DNA of 15,634 bases. Origin: CAG-390 sp003523225 (GTDB lineage Bacteria; Bacillota; Clostridia; Oscillospirales; CAG-272). Position 1 is the first letter of the stretch. Each line of letters starts with the position of its first letter. The stretch is taken from contig CABPZE010000032.1 in the NCBI GenBank assembly GCA_902461815.1, positions 1-15,634 on the forward strand, written 5' to 3'. The notes below the pieces were generated by a model, which had not been told where the DNA came from, made no database searches, and saw nothing but the letters and a program-made list of their open reading frames with translations. Below are positions 6,229-14,242 of the stretch, piece by piece. A program made the position numbers and the translations under genes.

Positions 6229-7464
6229 ATGAATACCGAAATAAAAACCGTTCCTTTTTCACCTCCCGATATCTCGGATACCGAGATAAGCGAGGTAGTC
6301 GGCGCGCTGCGTTCCGGCTGGATAACCACCGGTGAGCGTACCAAGCTGTTTGAACGCCGTCTTGCCGCATATCTCGGACGCAGACGTGTGGTTTGCCTTT
6401 CCTCACAGACTGCCGCCGCAGAGCTGACGCTCCGGCTGCTCGGTGTGGGAGAGGGAGACGAGGTAGTGCTTCCCGCTTACACCTACACCGCCACTGCGGA
6501 GGTAGTTGCTCATGTCGGCGCACGCATCGTTATGGTCGATTGCGCTCCGGAAAGCTATGAAATGGACTGTGACGCCCTTGCCGCCGCTCTTACCGAGCGC
6601 ACGAAAGCGGTCATTCCGGTGGATATCGGCGGCAGGCTTTGCGATTACGACCGCATTTTTGCGGTGCTTGATTCGAAAAAGGGTCTTTACCGTCCCCGCA
6701 CGGATATGCAGATGCTTTGGGACCGCCCGGTAGTGGTCGCAGACTCGGCTCACGGACTTGGCGCTTCGCGCGGCGGTGTGATGAGCGGGGGCTTTGCCGA
6801 TTTTACCACCTTTTCCTTTCACGCCGTCAAATGTCTGACGACCGGAGAGGGCGGCGCCGTTACCTGGCTTTCCCGCCCGGGTCTTGACGATGACGAGCTT
6901 TACCGGCAGTATATGCTTATGTCGCTGCACGGTCAGAGCAAGGACGCGCGGCACAAGAGCGGCCCCGGCGCGTGGGAATATGACGTGATGATGCCGGGAT
7001 ACAAGTGCAATATGACCGACATCCACGCCGCGGTAGGACTTGGACAGCTCGAGAGATACCCGGCTCTCTTGCGGCGTCGCCGTGAGATAGTAAAGCGTTA
7101 CGACCGCGCGCTCCTGCCGCTCGGTATCCGCCGGCTTGAGCATTTTGAGCCGGGTGCGGATACCAGCCTGCATCTTTATCTTGTCCGCGTGCCGGGAATC
7201 GACGACACCTGCCGCCGCCGCATTATCGACGGAATGGCAGACGCGGGCGTCGCCTGCAATGTTCACTACAAGCCGCTGCCCATGCTTACGGCTTACAAAA
7301 ACCTCGGCTTCAGCATGGGGGATTACCCGTTTGCATGGCGGCAGTACGAAAATGAGATATCACTGCCGCTTCATACCTGTCTTTCCGACGGCGACGTTGA
7401 TTATGTTTCCTCCTACTTTGCGCGGGAGCTGGAACGGGCGCACGCCTTTTCCGCTTGCCGCTGA
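6229..7464 (+). CDS. DegT/DnrJ/EryC1/StrS-family PLP-dependent sugar aminotransferase
   Basis: A 411-residue cytoplasmic enzyme predicted to transfer an amino group to a nucleotide-linked keto-sugar, making an amino sugar for the glycan. GWITTGERTKLFERRLAAYL (30-49) and VLPAYTYTATAEVV (80-93) are family signatures. ADSAHGLGA (171-179) holds the Asp that contacts the PLP ring nitrogen. SFHAVKCLTTGEGG (196-209) carries Lys201, the Schiff-base lysine. GYKCNMTDIHAAVG (257-270) and NVHYKPL (344-350) are the later conserved blocks. I chose ATG 6229 because AGGG lies just upstream; ATG 6214 is possible. The open frame upstream overlaps the preceding gene and is not used. The gene starts about 95 nt after the previous one and ends 25 nt before the sugar transferase. 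The sugar is unknown; no matching 4,6-dehydratase is in the window. Confidence 0.9.
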   Translation: MNTEIKTVPFSPPDISDTEISEVVGALRSGWITTGERTKLFERRLAAYLGRRRVVCLSSQTAAAELTLRLLGVGEGDEVVLPAYTYTATAEVVAHVGARIVMVDCAPESYEMDCDALAAALTERTKAVIPVDIGGRLCDYDRIFAVLDSKKGLYRPRTDMQMLWDRPVVVADSAHGLGASRGGVMSGGFADFTTFSFHAVKCLTTGEGGAVTWLSRPGLDDDELYRQYMLMSLHGQSKDARHKSGPGAWEYDVMMPGYKCNMTDIHAAVGLGQLERYPALLRRRREIVKRYDRALLPLGIRRLEHFEPGADTSLHLYLVRVPGIDDTCRRRIIDGMADAGVACNVHYKPLPMLTAYKNLGFSMGDYPFAWRQYENEISLPLHTCLSDGDVDYVSSYFARELERAHAFSACR

Positions 7465-7489
7465 AAAAAGCCACGGAAGTCAAGATCAG

Positions 7490-8236
7490 ATGATGCTTAA
7501 AAGATGGGAGGAGCTTCCGCCGAGGCTGCGGACTCCCGAGGTAAGACCCTATTTTGACATTCTGGATCGCCGCCGCCCGGCGTTGGCGCTGAAGCGCGCG
7601 TTTGATGTGTCGGCGTCCTTGCTCCTGTTAGTCATACTTTCCCCGCTCATGCTTGGCACTGCCGTAGCAGTGGCGCTCGACTCTCCTGGAGGAGTGCTTT
7701 TCAGGCAGCCGCGGGTGACCGCCGGGGGCAGGACATTCCGGATACTGAAATTCCGCACCATGCGAAGCGGCGCCGAGCTTGCAGGTCCCGCCGTGACCTG
7801 CGGCGGCGACCGACGCATAACGCGCGTGGGGAGGGCGCTTCGCGATCTCAGACTGGACGAGCTGCCGCAGCTCTTCAATGTTCTGCGCGGGGAGATGACC
7901 TTTGTCGGCGCAAGACCCGAGCTCCCCGGATTTGTTGCCCGGTACACGCCGCAGATGTATGCCACTCTCCTGCTTCCCGCAGGGATAACCTCCGAGGCAA
8001 GCATACTCTTTAAGGACGAGGGAAGGCTTTTTGACGCTTCCGCCGACCCCGAGGAGGATTATGTGAATATTCTTCTGCCCCGGAAAATGGAATATAACCT
8101 TGAAGCGATAAGGAATTTCAGCCTTGCCGGGGAGGCGCGGACGCTTTTGCGGACGCTGCTTGCCGTGGCGGGCAGGGATCATTCCGGGCGTGTCCGGAAC
8201 GATCCCGCAAAAAGGAGGCGGACAAGGAAAGGATAA
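7490..8236 (+). CDS. Undecaprenyl-phosphate sugar phosphotransferase (small PglC-like phosphoglycosyl transferase)
   Basis: This enzyme transfers a sugar 1-phosphate from a UDP-sugar to undecaprenyl phosphate, the priming step of the glycan. At 248 residues it is the short monotopic type, with a single N-terminal membrane-dipping helix (about 38-62) containing the Ser51-Pro52 break. The catalytic domain follows: VLFRQPRVTAGG (69-80), FRILKFRTM (83-91), and RLDELPQLFNVLRGEMTFVGARPE (121-144) with the Asp123-Glu124 catalytic pair. ATG 7490, with GGAAG upstream, is the chosen start; the adjacent ATG 7493 is equivalent. The C-terminus is very basic (KRRRTRKG). Its stop is one nucleotide before the next start, so translation is probably coupled. 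Next to an aminotransferase, the sugar loaded may be an amino or diamino sugar, but that is inference. Confidence 0.92.
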   Translation: MMLKRWEELPPRLRTPEVRPYFDILDRRRPALALKRAFDVSASLLLLVILSPLMLGTAVAVALDSPGGVLFRQPRVTAGGRTFRILKFRTMRSGAELAGPAVTCGGDRRITRVGRALRDLRLDELPQLFNVLRGEMTFVGARPELPGFVARYTPQMYATLLLPAGITSEASILFKDEGRLFDASADPEEDYVNILLPRKMEYNLEAIRNFSLAGEARTLLRTLLAVAGRDHSGRVRNDPAKRRRTRKG

Positions 8237-8237
8237 A

Positions 8238-9233
8238 ATGCAGGATATCCCTTTTATTTCCGTTATCGTTCCTGTGTACAATGAGGAAAAGTACCTCGGT
8301 GCGTGTCTTGCCTCAATGCTTGCGCAGGATTATCCCCGGGAGTCGATGGAGTGGATATTTGTGGACGGAATGTCCTCTGACCGCACCATGGCAATTCTCG
8401 CGGAATACCGCGCGCGCTTTCCCGCGCTTATCCAGGTATTTGAAAACCCCGACCGCACTGTGCCGTATGCCATGAATATCGGTATACGCGCCTCGCGCGG
8501 CGAGTATATAATCCGGCTTGACGCGCACGCCGAGTATGCCCGCAGCTATTTTTCAAGCTGTGTTTCGGTACTTCGGCGCACCGGAGCCGACAACGTGGGC
8601 GGAGCGATCAAAACGGTATCGCGCACCAAAATCGGGCGCACGATCGCAAAATTGCTTTCCTCCCCTTTCGGGGTGGGAAATTCCGGCTTCCGTACCGACG
8701 CGCCGGACGGATTTACCGACACGGTACCCTTCGGTGCTTTCCGCCGAGAGATATTCGACCGTGTGGGGCTTTACGACGAAAGGCTGACCCGCAATCAGGA
8801 CAGCGAGCTGAATCACCGCATAATCCGCGCGGGCGGCAGGATATATCTGAGCCACGAAATAAAGCTCTCCTATTACTGCCGCGACTCGGTCGCCGGAATT
8901 GCAAAAATGGCGCGGCAAAACGGCAAATGGAACATCATTACTGCAAGGCTTTGCCCGGGAGCAATGAGAGCGCGGCATTTTATACCGTTTGTCTTCGCGC
9001 TCTCCCTCATTTTACTTCCGGTCATGGGTCTGCTCTGGAGCGGATTTTGGCGGCTGCTCGCCGTGGAGCTTGCCTCTTATCTGCTTCTCGACCTGTTTTT
9101 CTCGCTAAGCTCCGCTGTGACGGTTGCCGAGGCACTCCGTCTTATGTTTTTGTTTCCTGCCTTTCACCTTTGCTATGGATTTGGCAGCCTTGAGGGTCTT
9201 GTGTCGGCGGCAACCATGAGGGAGGCGCGGTGA
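8238..9233 (+). CDS. Family 2 glycosyltransferase, ExoA-like, with C-terminal membrane segments
   Basis: A 331-residue enzyme predicted to add a sugar to the lipid-linked glycan on the cytoplasmic side of the membrane. The GT-A fold begins with FISVIVPVYNEEKYLGACL (6-24) and FVDGMSSDRT (41-50). LDAH (94-97) takes the place of the DxD metal-binding motif. TVPFGAFRREIFDRVGLYDE (162-181) and NQDSELNHRI (186-195) are the acceptor-side and catalytic-base regions. Two or three hydrophobic segments follow from about 248 to 320, as in succinoglycan ExoA-type enzymes. ATG 8238 has AAAGGA immediately upstream and sits one nucleotide after the preceding stop. Its end overlaps the next gene by 4 nt (GTGA). 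The donor sugar is not readable from sequence. It is the only conventional glycosyltransferase in the operon. Confidence 0.9.
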   Translation: MQDIPFISVIVPVYNEEKYLGACLASMLAQDYPRESMEWIFVDGMSSDRTMAILAEYRARFPALIQVFENPDRTVPYAMNIGIRASRGEYIIRLDAHAEYARSYFSSCVSVLRRTGADNVGGAIKTVSRTKIGRTIAKLLSSPFGVGNSGFRTDAPDGFTDTVPFGAFRREIFDRVGLYDERLTRNQDSELNHRIIRAGGRIYLSHEIKLSYYCRDSVAGIAKMARQNGKWNIITARLCPGAMRARHFIPFVFALSLILLPVMGLLWSGFWRLLAVELASYLLLDLFFSLSSAVTVAEALRLMFLFPAFHLCYGFGSLEGLVSAATMREAR

Positions 9234-10657
9234 TCTTCATGCTGACCAAAAATTCTCTCCGCTCCGGTCTTTACCGCGCGGCGGACATATTCAGCCGTCG
9301 GCTTTTTTTCCCGCTTTGCTTTGTCTTTAGTGATCTTTATAAGCTTGTCCTTTTTTACCTTGGCTTTGCTTACCGGGAAAATGCGGCGTACACCCTGATC
9401 TATTTGGCGGGGTGCGCGCTGTTTGCGCTCATCTGCGGACTTGTTTTTCTTTCGGTGCTTAAAAGAGAACGCCCTGCCGCGGTAACTCTTGCGCTTCCTG
9501 TCGGAGCACTTTTGTTCTTTGCAATTGCGTTCCTTTGGGGCTTTATGCGCGGCGCTCTTGATTCCGGTCCGGCTTACAGCCTGTGCCTTTTTATCCTTCG
9601 CTGTCTGCCCGCCCTCTTTGCGGGAGTCACCCTTGCGCTGCTTGGCGGAGAGGACGGCTTTTCCGGCACTTTTGAGAGCCTTGGCTTTATTGCACTGCCC
9701 GCCGCCCTGATCTATCTTGTGTGCGCGCTTTTTGATTGCAGTATCTTTACCGACGGCACGTATCTCGGGCTTATCAATTATATGAGCTTTGCCTACACTC
9801 TGATGCCGGTGATGCTTTGCGCGCTTTTCCGCTTTTACGACGCCGCCGAGCTGCGCCTGCCCTTTCCCGGTGCGCGCCCGCTGCCGCATCCGCAGCTATG
9901 GCGCGGTGCGATGATACTGATCTTTTGGGTCGATATCATAGCGTCGGGCACGCGCGGAGCGTATCTTTGTTCCGCACTCTGCTGTATTGCCGTCTTTTTG
10001 TGGCGGCTTGCGAGCAGACAGAGGTTTCGTTCCAGCTTTGTTATGTCGGCGGTGATGGCTGCGGTGATAATTTTCAATGTATTTATCTACGCTCCGCCGG
10101 GAATGCACGGCGTTGACCGCATAGACATCTTTTTTTCCGGACTTCAGAACGGGGATTTTACTACCACCGATACCGAAGACCCCGCCGTTTCGGATAAAAT
10201 TGACGAGGTTTTTGACAATATCCTGCACGGTGATACCGGAAGCGAGTTTGAGCTTGAACCCGGCTTCCGCGTAAGTGACCGCGCCTCGATCTACAAGCTC
10301 GCCGCTGCCGAATTTCTGCGCTCGCCGATAAGCGGCATGGGTCCCGGTGCTTTTGAGGCAAAATACGGGGTCTATCCGCACAATATCTTCCTTGAAATGC
10401 TCTGCGAGACCGGCATCTGCGGCACGCTGCCACTGCTTGCGCTGATGACTTTAGCTGCCGTCGGTATCTTCCGCGCGGCGCGCGTAAGCCGGGGAATGGC
10501 GGAGATACTTCTGTTGCTTGGCGCGTATTTTGTGCGGGGAAATATCAGCAACAGCATCTGGCAGTCTGTACCGCTCGCGGCGGCGCTGGGATCGGGGCTT
10601 GCCCTTTTCGCGCTGCCGCCGAGGAGTGCGCGGAGGAGCGGACAAAGCTCCGGATAA
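9230..10657 (+). CDS. O-antigen ligase/polymerase-like multi-pass membrane protein (second copy)
   Basis: Up to 475 residues, dominated by membrane segments. Family marks are IIASGTRGAYLCSALCCIAVFLW (about 236-258) and, after a long outside loop of roughly 80 residues, FLRSPISGMGPGAFEAKYG followed by VYPHNIFLEMLCETGICGTLP (about 361-400). This is the usual core of PF04932 ligases/polymerases. It probably polymerises repeat units or hands the glycan to its acceptor outside the membrane. GTG 9230 overlaps the previous stop and has GGAGG 4-5 nt upstream; ATG 9239 is an alternative. It differs clearly from the first copy at 4707-6134, so the two are not a recent duplication. Which is polymerase and which is ligase cannot be decided here. 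Confidence 0.83.
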   Translation: MIFMLTKNSLRSGLYRAADIFSRRLFFPLCFVFSDLYKLVLFYLGFAYRENAAYTLIYLAGCALFALICGLVFLSVLKRERPAAVTLALPVGALLFFAIAFLWGFMRGALDSGPAYSLCLFILRCLPALFAGVTLALLGGEDGFSGTFESLGFIALPAALIYLVCALFDCSIFTDGTYLGLINYMSFAYTLMPVMLCALFRFYDAAELRLPFPGARPLPHPQLWRGAMILIFWVDIIASGTRGAYLCSALCCIAVFLWRLASRQRFRSSFVMSAVMAAVIIFNVFIYAPPGMHGVDRIDIFFSGLQNGDFTTTDTEDPAVSDKIDEVFDNILHGDTGSEFELEPGFRVSDRASIYKLAAAEFLRSPISGMGPGAFEAKYGVYPHNIFLEMLCETGICGTLPLLALMTLAAVGIFRAARVSRGMAEILLLLGAYFVRGNISNSIWQSVPLAAALGSGLALFALPPRSARRSGQSSG

Positions 10658-10675
10658 ACGCCCGAAAGGAGTCTC

Positions 10676-12286
10676 ATGACCGCACAGACGAAAAAAACCA
10701 GAATAGACAAAGTGATTTTTTCTGTTATCGGTGTGATAACGGCGGCAAAGCTTTTGGGCTTTGTAAAGCAGATATTTGTTTCCGGAGCTTTTGGGGCTAC
10801 CCTTGACACCGATATCATAAATATCGCGCAGACTGTCATTGGCGACCTTGAATATCTGCTCTCTCATGTGCTTATGACCTCTTTTATCACGGTTTACCTC
10901 AACGCCTCCGCGGAGGACGGGCGCGGCGCGCTGTTCGCCGGGAACGCCGTGCGCGCGTTTCTGCTTCTGTCCGCCGGAGCCTCCGTTCTGTTTTTGGCAG
11001 GGGCGTATCCGCTTTCCCGCCTGCTTGCGCCCTCGTATTCCCCGCAGGACACGGCGCGCCTTGCGCGGTATCTCAGGATCTACACGCCCCTGCTGCTCCT
11101 TTTTGCAATGAGCGCGGCAAGTCAGGCTCTGCTTAGCGCAAACAAGCGCTTTGCCGCAGTGGAGGCGCGCGGGATCACTCAGAGCGTTATCATAATCGCC
11201 GCTATTGCTTTGCTTGGCGGTCGGCTGGGAGCCGACGCGCTGGTCGTGGGATCTATCCTTTGCACCGCCGTCAACACCGTGTGGTTTTATCTGCTTTCGG
11301 CGCGTTATCTGCGCGCGCCCGGTGTGGCTTTGCCGGACTCCCCGCCGCGCCGACCTTTTGATTGTTTCCGCGATCCGCTTGTGAGGCGGCTTATCGGTAT
11401 GTCAGGACCGCTGCTTGCCGGATATTCGGCATATTACGTCGGTCAGCAGATAAATAAAAGTCTTGCGTCGGGTCTTGGGGCGGGAGCCGTTACCGAGCTT
11501 GGCTGCGGTACGGTGCTCTTTAATCTTGTTACCGCATTTATAACCGCCTTTTGTTCGATCATGTTTTCCTATGTGACCGCAAAAATTGCCTGCGGAAGCC
11601 ACCTTTCCGCCGCGCGCACCGCAAATCTGACAGCGGTACTGCTTATTGCGGTTTTTATGCCCGTTTCGGTAATTGCCGGAGTCCTTGCCCCCGATATTTC
11701 TCGCATTGCATTCGGCAGAGGTCAGTTCAGCGACAAAAATGTCGCCTCTACCGCCATGGCGCTGGCGGGATACTCTCTTTCCTTTATCCCGTTTGCCGTC
11801 GGAGAGGTATACGGCAGAGTGCAGTACGGCTACGGCGACGCGCGCCGTCCGATGCTTAACAGCGTCACATCTATTGTCTGCGGCATCGTACTCAGCATCC
11901 TGCTTTCCCGCCGGCTCGGCGTGGCGGGGATCACACTTGCATACAGCCTATCCGCTTTTGTCGTCGGCGGGCTGAACCTTATGACCTCACAAAGGCACAA
12001 CCGCGCGCTCTCTCTTCGTCCGCTGTTGCCGTTTTTGCCCTTTCTCGCAATCGGAGGAGCTTACTGCTTCGGCGCTGTCTGCCGCTGCAGAGAACTGCTT
12101 TCGGGCATTTCTCCGATTCTGCGTTTCCTCGCAAGCGGAGTCGCCGGTCTTGGAATTTACTGTGCTGTCCTTGCTCTCGGCGCGGCACTTATGCTGAGAC
12201 GCTTCGGCGGCAAAGGGTCGGTAAAAGAGAAGATACGCAGGTGCGCCGACGGATTTTTGTGTACGCCTGCGGCGGATCAGACATAA
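10676..12286 (+). CDS. MurJ/MviN-family lipid-linked glycan flippase (MOP superfamily)
   Basis: A 536-residue membrane protein with about 12-14 hydrophobic segments. AAKLLGFVKQIFVSGAFGATLDTD (from 23) is the N-terminal MurJ/MviN signature. The block around NKRFAAVEARGITQSVIIIAAIALLGG (from about 157) and the FAVGEVYGRVQYGYGDARRPML region are also typical. MurJ itself flips the peptidoglycan precursor lipid II. The position here, last in a polysaccharide operon and with no other flippase present, suggests it moves the undecaprenyl-linked glycan unit instead. Compared by eye with E. coli MurJ, the conserved Arg24-Asp25 pair is Lys31-Gln32, which supports a specialised role. The ATG has AAAGGAG 4 nt upstream. 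No terminator was seen after it. Confidence 0.85.
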   Translation: MTAQTKKTRIDKVIFSVIGVITAAKLLGFVKQIFVSGAFGATLDTDIINIAQTVIGDLEYLLSHVLMTSFITVYLNASAEDGRGALFAGNAVRAFLLLSAGASVLFLAGAYPLSRLLAPSYSPQDTARLARYLRIYTPLLLLFAMSAASQALLSANKRFAAVEARGITQSVIIIAAIALLGGRLGADALVVGSILCTAVNTVWFYLLSARYLRAPGVALPDSPPRRPFDCFRDPLVRRLIGMSGPLLAGYSAYYVGQQINKSLASGLGAGAVTELGCGTVLFNLVTAFITAFCSIMFSYVTAKIACGSHLSAARTANLTAVLLIAVFMPVSVIAGVLAPDISRIAFGRGQFSDKNVASTAMALAGYSLSFIPFAVGEVYGRVQYGYGDARRPMLNSVTSIVCGIVLSILLSRRLGVAGITLAYSLSAFVVGGLNLMTSQRHNRALSLRPLLPFLPFLAIGGAYCFGAVCRCRELLSGISPILRFLASGVAGLGIYCAVLALGAALMLRRFGGKGSVKEKIRRCADGFLCTPAADQT

Positions 12287-12288
12287 AA

Positions 12289-12317
12289 CTGAAAATAATA
12301 AACATTTTATATATTAT
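12289..12317 (+). promoter_or_regulatory. Possible weak promoter of mnmG
   Basis: CTGAAA (12289-12294) and TATTAT (12312-12317) are separated by 17 nt in the AT-rich 46-nt gap before mnmG. The -35 is poor, so read-through from the polysaccharide operon is an alternative. No terminator was seen between the two units. Confidence 0.35.
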
Positions 12318-12332
12318 ACGGAAGTAAGATCA

Positions 12333-14213
12333 ATGAAAAAGAAAACACAGCTTGCCGTTATCGGCGGTGGACACGCAGGAATTGAAGCCGCGCTTGCCGC
12401 CGCAAGAATGGGCATTGACACCGTTCTTTTTACCATTTCTATGGATGGAGTGGCAAATATGCCCTGCAATCCGTCGATAGGCGGAACGGCAAAGGGACAT
12501 CTGGTATTTGAAATTGACGCGCTTGGGGGCGAGATGGGTCGCGCCGCAGATCTTGTGACGCTTCAGTCCCGCACGCTGAACACCGGAAAAGGCGCGGCAG
12601 TGCAATCGAAGCGCATTCAGGCGGATCGCCGCCTTTACCAGCGCATAATGAAGCACACGCTTGAAACTACGCCGCACCTGCACCCGATGCAGGCGGAGAT
12701 CGTCGGAATAACGACCGAGGAATTCGGCAGTGGCAGGCGTGTTACCGGAGTTACCACCGCCATCGGCGAGGAATGGGAGTGTGAGGCTGTAATAGTCGCC
12801 ACCGGTACATATCTTGACAGCCGGATATTTGTGGGGGAGCACAACTATCCCGCAGGTCCCGACGGCTTTTTGCCTGCCGCCGCGCTGACGCGGTCACTTG
12901 CACGGGCGGGTGTTTCCGTGCGACGCTTCAAGACCGGCACGCCGCCGCGTATACTGCGCTCCTCCGTTGATTTCTCCTGCCTTGAGGAACAGCCCGGCGA
13001 GGAGCATATTACCCCTTTTTCAGTCCTTACCGACGAGGATGAAATTCAGAAGATCCGTCAGATCCCCTGTCATATCGTATACACAAATGCCGAAACTCAT
13101 CGGATAATCAGGGAAAATCTGCATCGCTCGGCAATGTATTCCGGTCAGATACATGGAACCGGACCCAGATATTGTCCGTCTATTGAGGATAAGATCGTCC
13201 GTTTTGCCGATAAAGAACGCCATCAGCTCTTTCTTGAACCCTTGGGACCCGACACCGAGGAGATGTATCTGCAGGGATTTTCCACATCCTTGCCGCCCGA
13301 AGTGCAGGACGCGATGCTCCGCACGCTTCCGGGCTTTGAAAATGCGGTGATCTCCCGCTACGCATACGCCATTGAATATGACTGCGCCGACCCTATGCAG
13401 CTGCTTGCCACGCTGGAATTCCGGAATATCTCAGGGCTTTACGGCGCGGGACAGTTCAACGGCACTTCGGGCTATGAGGAGGCAGCCGCTCAGGGGCTTG
13501 TTGCCGGAATAAACGCCGCGCTGAAGCTGAAGGGAGAGCCGTCGCTTATTTTGCGCCGTTCCGACGGCTATATCGGCACACTCATTGACGACCTGATCAC
13601 CAAGGGAACAAACGAGCCCTACCGAATGATGACCTCACGCTCCGAATTTCGGCTTTTGCTGCGTCAGGACAACGCCGATGAGCGTCTGACTCCCATGGGA
13701 CACCGTGTGGGACTTGTCAGCGATGAAAGATATGCGGCTTTTTTGGCGAAAAAAGCGGAAATTGACGCGGAAATACGCCGTCTTGAGACGACGTACCCCC
13801 AAAAATCAGCTCTTGACAGCTTCCTTGACGCGCACGATATGCCGCCGTCAGCCGGAGGCTTGAGTCTTGCCGACCTGCTTCGCCGTCCGGGACTTGATTA
13901 TTATGACGTCGCCCCGCTTGCACCGGGTGAAAATACACCTGTTCCGCCCCCTGCCGTGGTTCGGACGGTGGAGGCAAACGTAAAATACGCGGGGTACATC
14001 AAAAGGCAGCTTGCTGAGGTGCGCCGCAGTGAACGGCTTGAGAGCTACATTCTGCCGCCTGACATGGATTACAACGAAGTCAAGGGGCTTCGAATCGAAG
14101 CAATGCAGAAGCTATCCGCCATACGTCCGCTTACTCTCGGACAGGCGTCGCGCATCAGCGGAGTCAGCCCAGCCGACATTTCGGTACTGCTGATACGTCT
14201 GGGACTTAAATGA
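12333..14213 (+). CDS. mnmG: tRNA uridine-5-carboxymethylaminomethyl(34) synthesis enzyme MnmG (GidA)
   Basis: A 626-residue FAD enzyme that works with MnmE to add the carboxymethylaminomethyl group to the wobble uridine of certain tRNAs, in the cytoplasm. AVIGGGHAGIEAA (8-20) is the FAD dinucleotide-binding loop. MPCNPSIGGTAKGHL and FEIDALGGEMG follow as the first family signature. GTGPRYCPSIEDKIVRFAD is the second signature. GLYGAGQFNGTSGYEEAAAQG closes the FAD domain. NEPYRMMTSRSEFRLLLRQDNAD and the C-terminal VKGLRIEAMQKLSAIRPLTL and GQASRISGVSPADI blocks form the tRNA/MnmE-binding part. Length is normal. GGAAG lies about 10 nt before the ATG. rsmG follows after 29 nt, the standard Firmicute pair, but MnmE is not encoded upstream as it usually is. 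Confidence 0.97.
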   Translation: MKKKTQLAVIGGGHAGIEAALAAARMGIDTVLFTISMDGVANMPCNPSIGGTAKGHLVFEIDALGGEMGRAADLVTLQSRTLNTGKGAAVQSKRIQADRRLYQRIMKHTLETTPHLHPMQAEIVGITTEEFGSGRRVTGVTTAIGEEWECEAVIVATGTYLDSRIFVGEHNYPAGPDGFLPAAALTRSLARAGVSVRRFKTGTPPRILRSSVDFSCLEEQPGEEHITPFSVLTDEDEIQKIRQIPCHIVYTNAETHRIIRENLHRSAMYSGQIHGTGPRYCPSIEDKIVRFADKERHQLFLEPLGPDTEEMYLQGFSTSLPPEVQDAMLRTLPGFENAVISRYAYAIEYDCADPMQLLATLEFRNISGLYGAGQFNGTSGYEEAAAQGLVAGINAALKLKGEPSLILRRSDGYIGTLIDDLITKGTNEPYRMMTSRSEFRLLLRQDNADERLTPMGHRVGLVSDERYAAFLAKKAEIDAEIRRLETTYPQKSALDSFLDAHDMPPSAGGLSLADLLRRPGLDYYDVAPLAPGENTPVPPPAVVRTVEANVKYAGYIKRQLAEVRRSERLESYILPPDMDYNEVKGLRIEAMQKLSAIRPLTLGQASRISGVSPADISVLLIRLGLK

Positions 14214-14242
14214 GAAGAAGATCAAATCAATAAGGAGATAAA

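Noticed and set aside
6403..7266. Long open frame of 287 codons on the minus strand opposite the aminotransferase
   Set aside because: It is an antisense shadow of a GC-rich gene, with no ribosome binding site or recognisable domain.
7136..7489. Upstream extension of the sugar phosphotransferase frame
   Set aside because: It overlaps the end of the aminotransferase gene in another frame; the family homology begins at 7490.
9173..9889. Long lysine- and arginine-rich frame on the minus strand
   Set aside because: The composition is what antisense of a membrane-protein gene gives; no domain or start signal is present.
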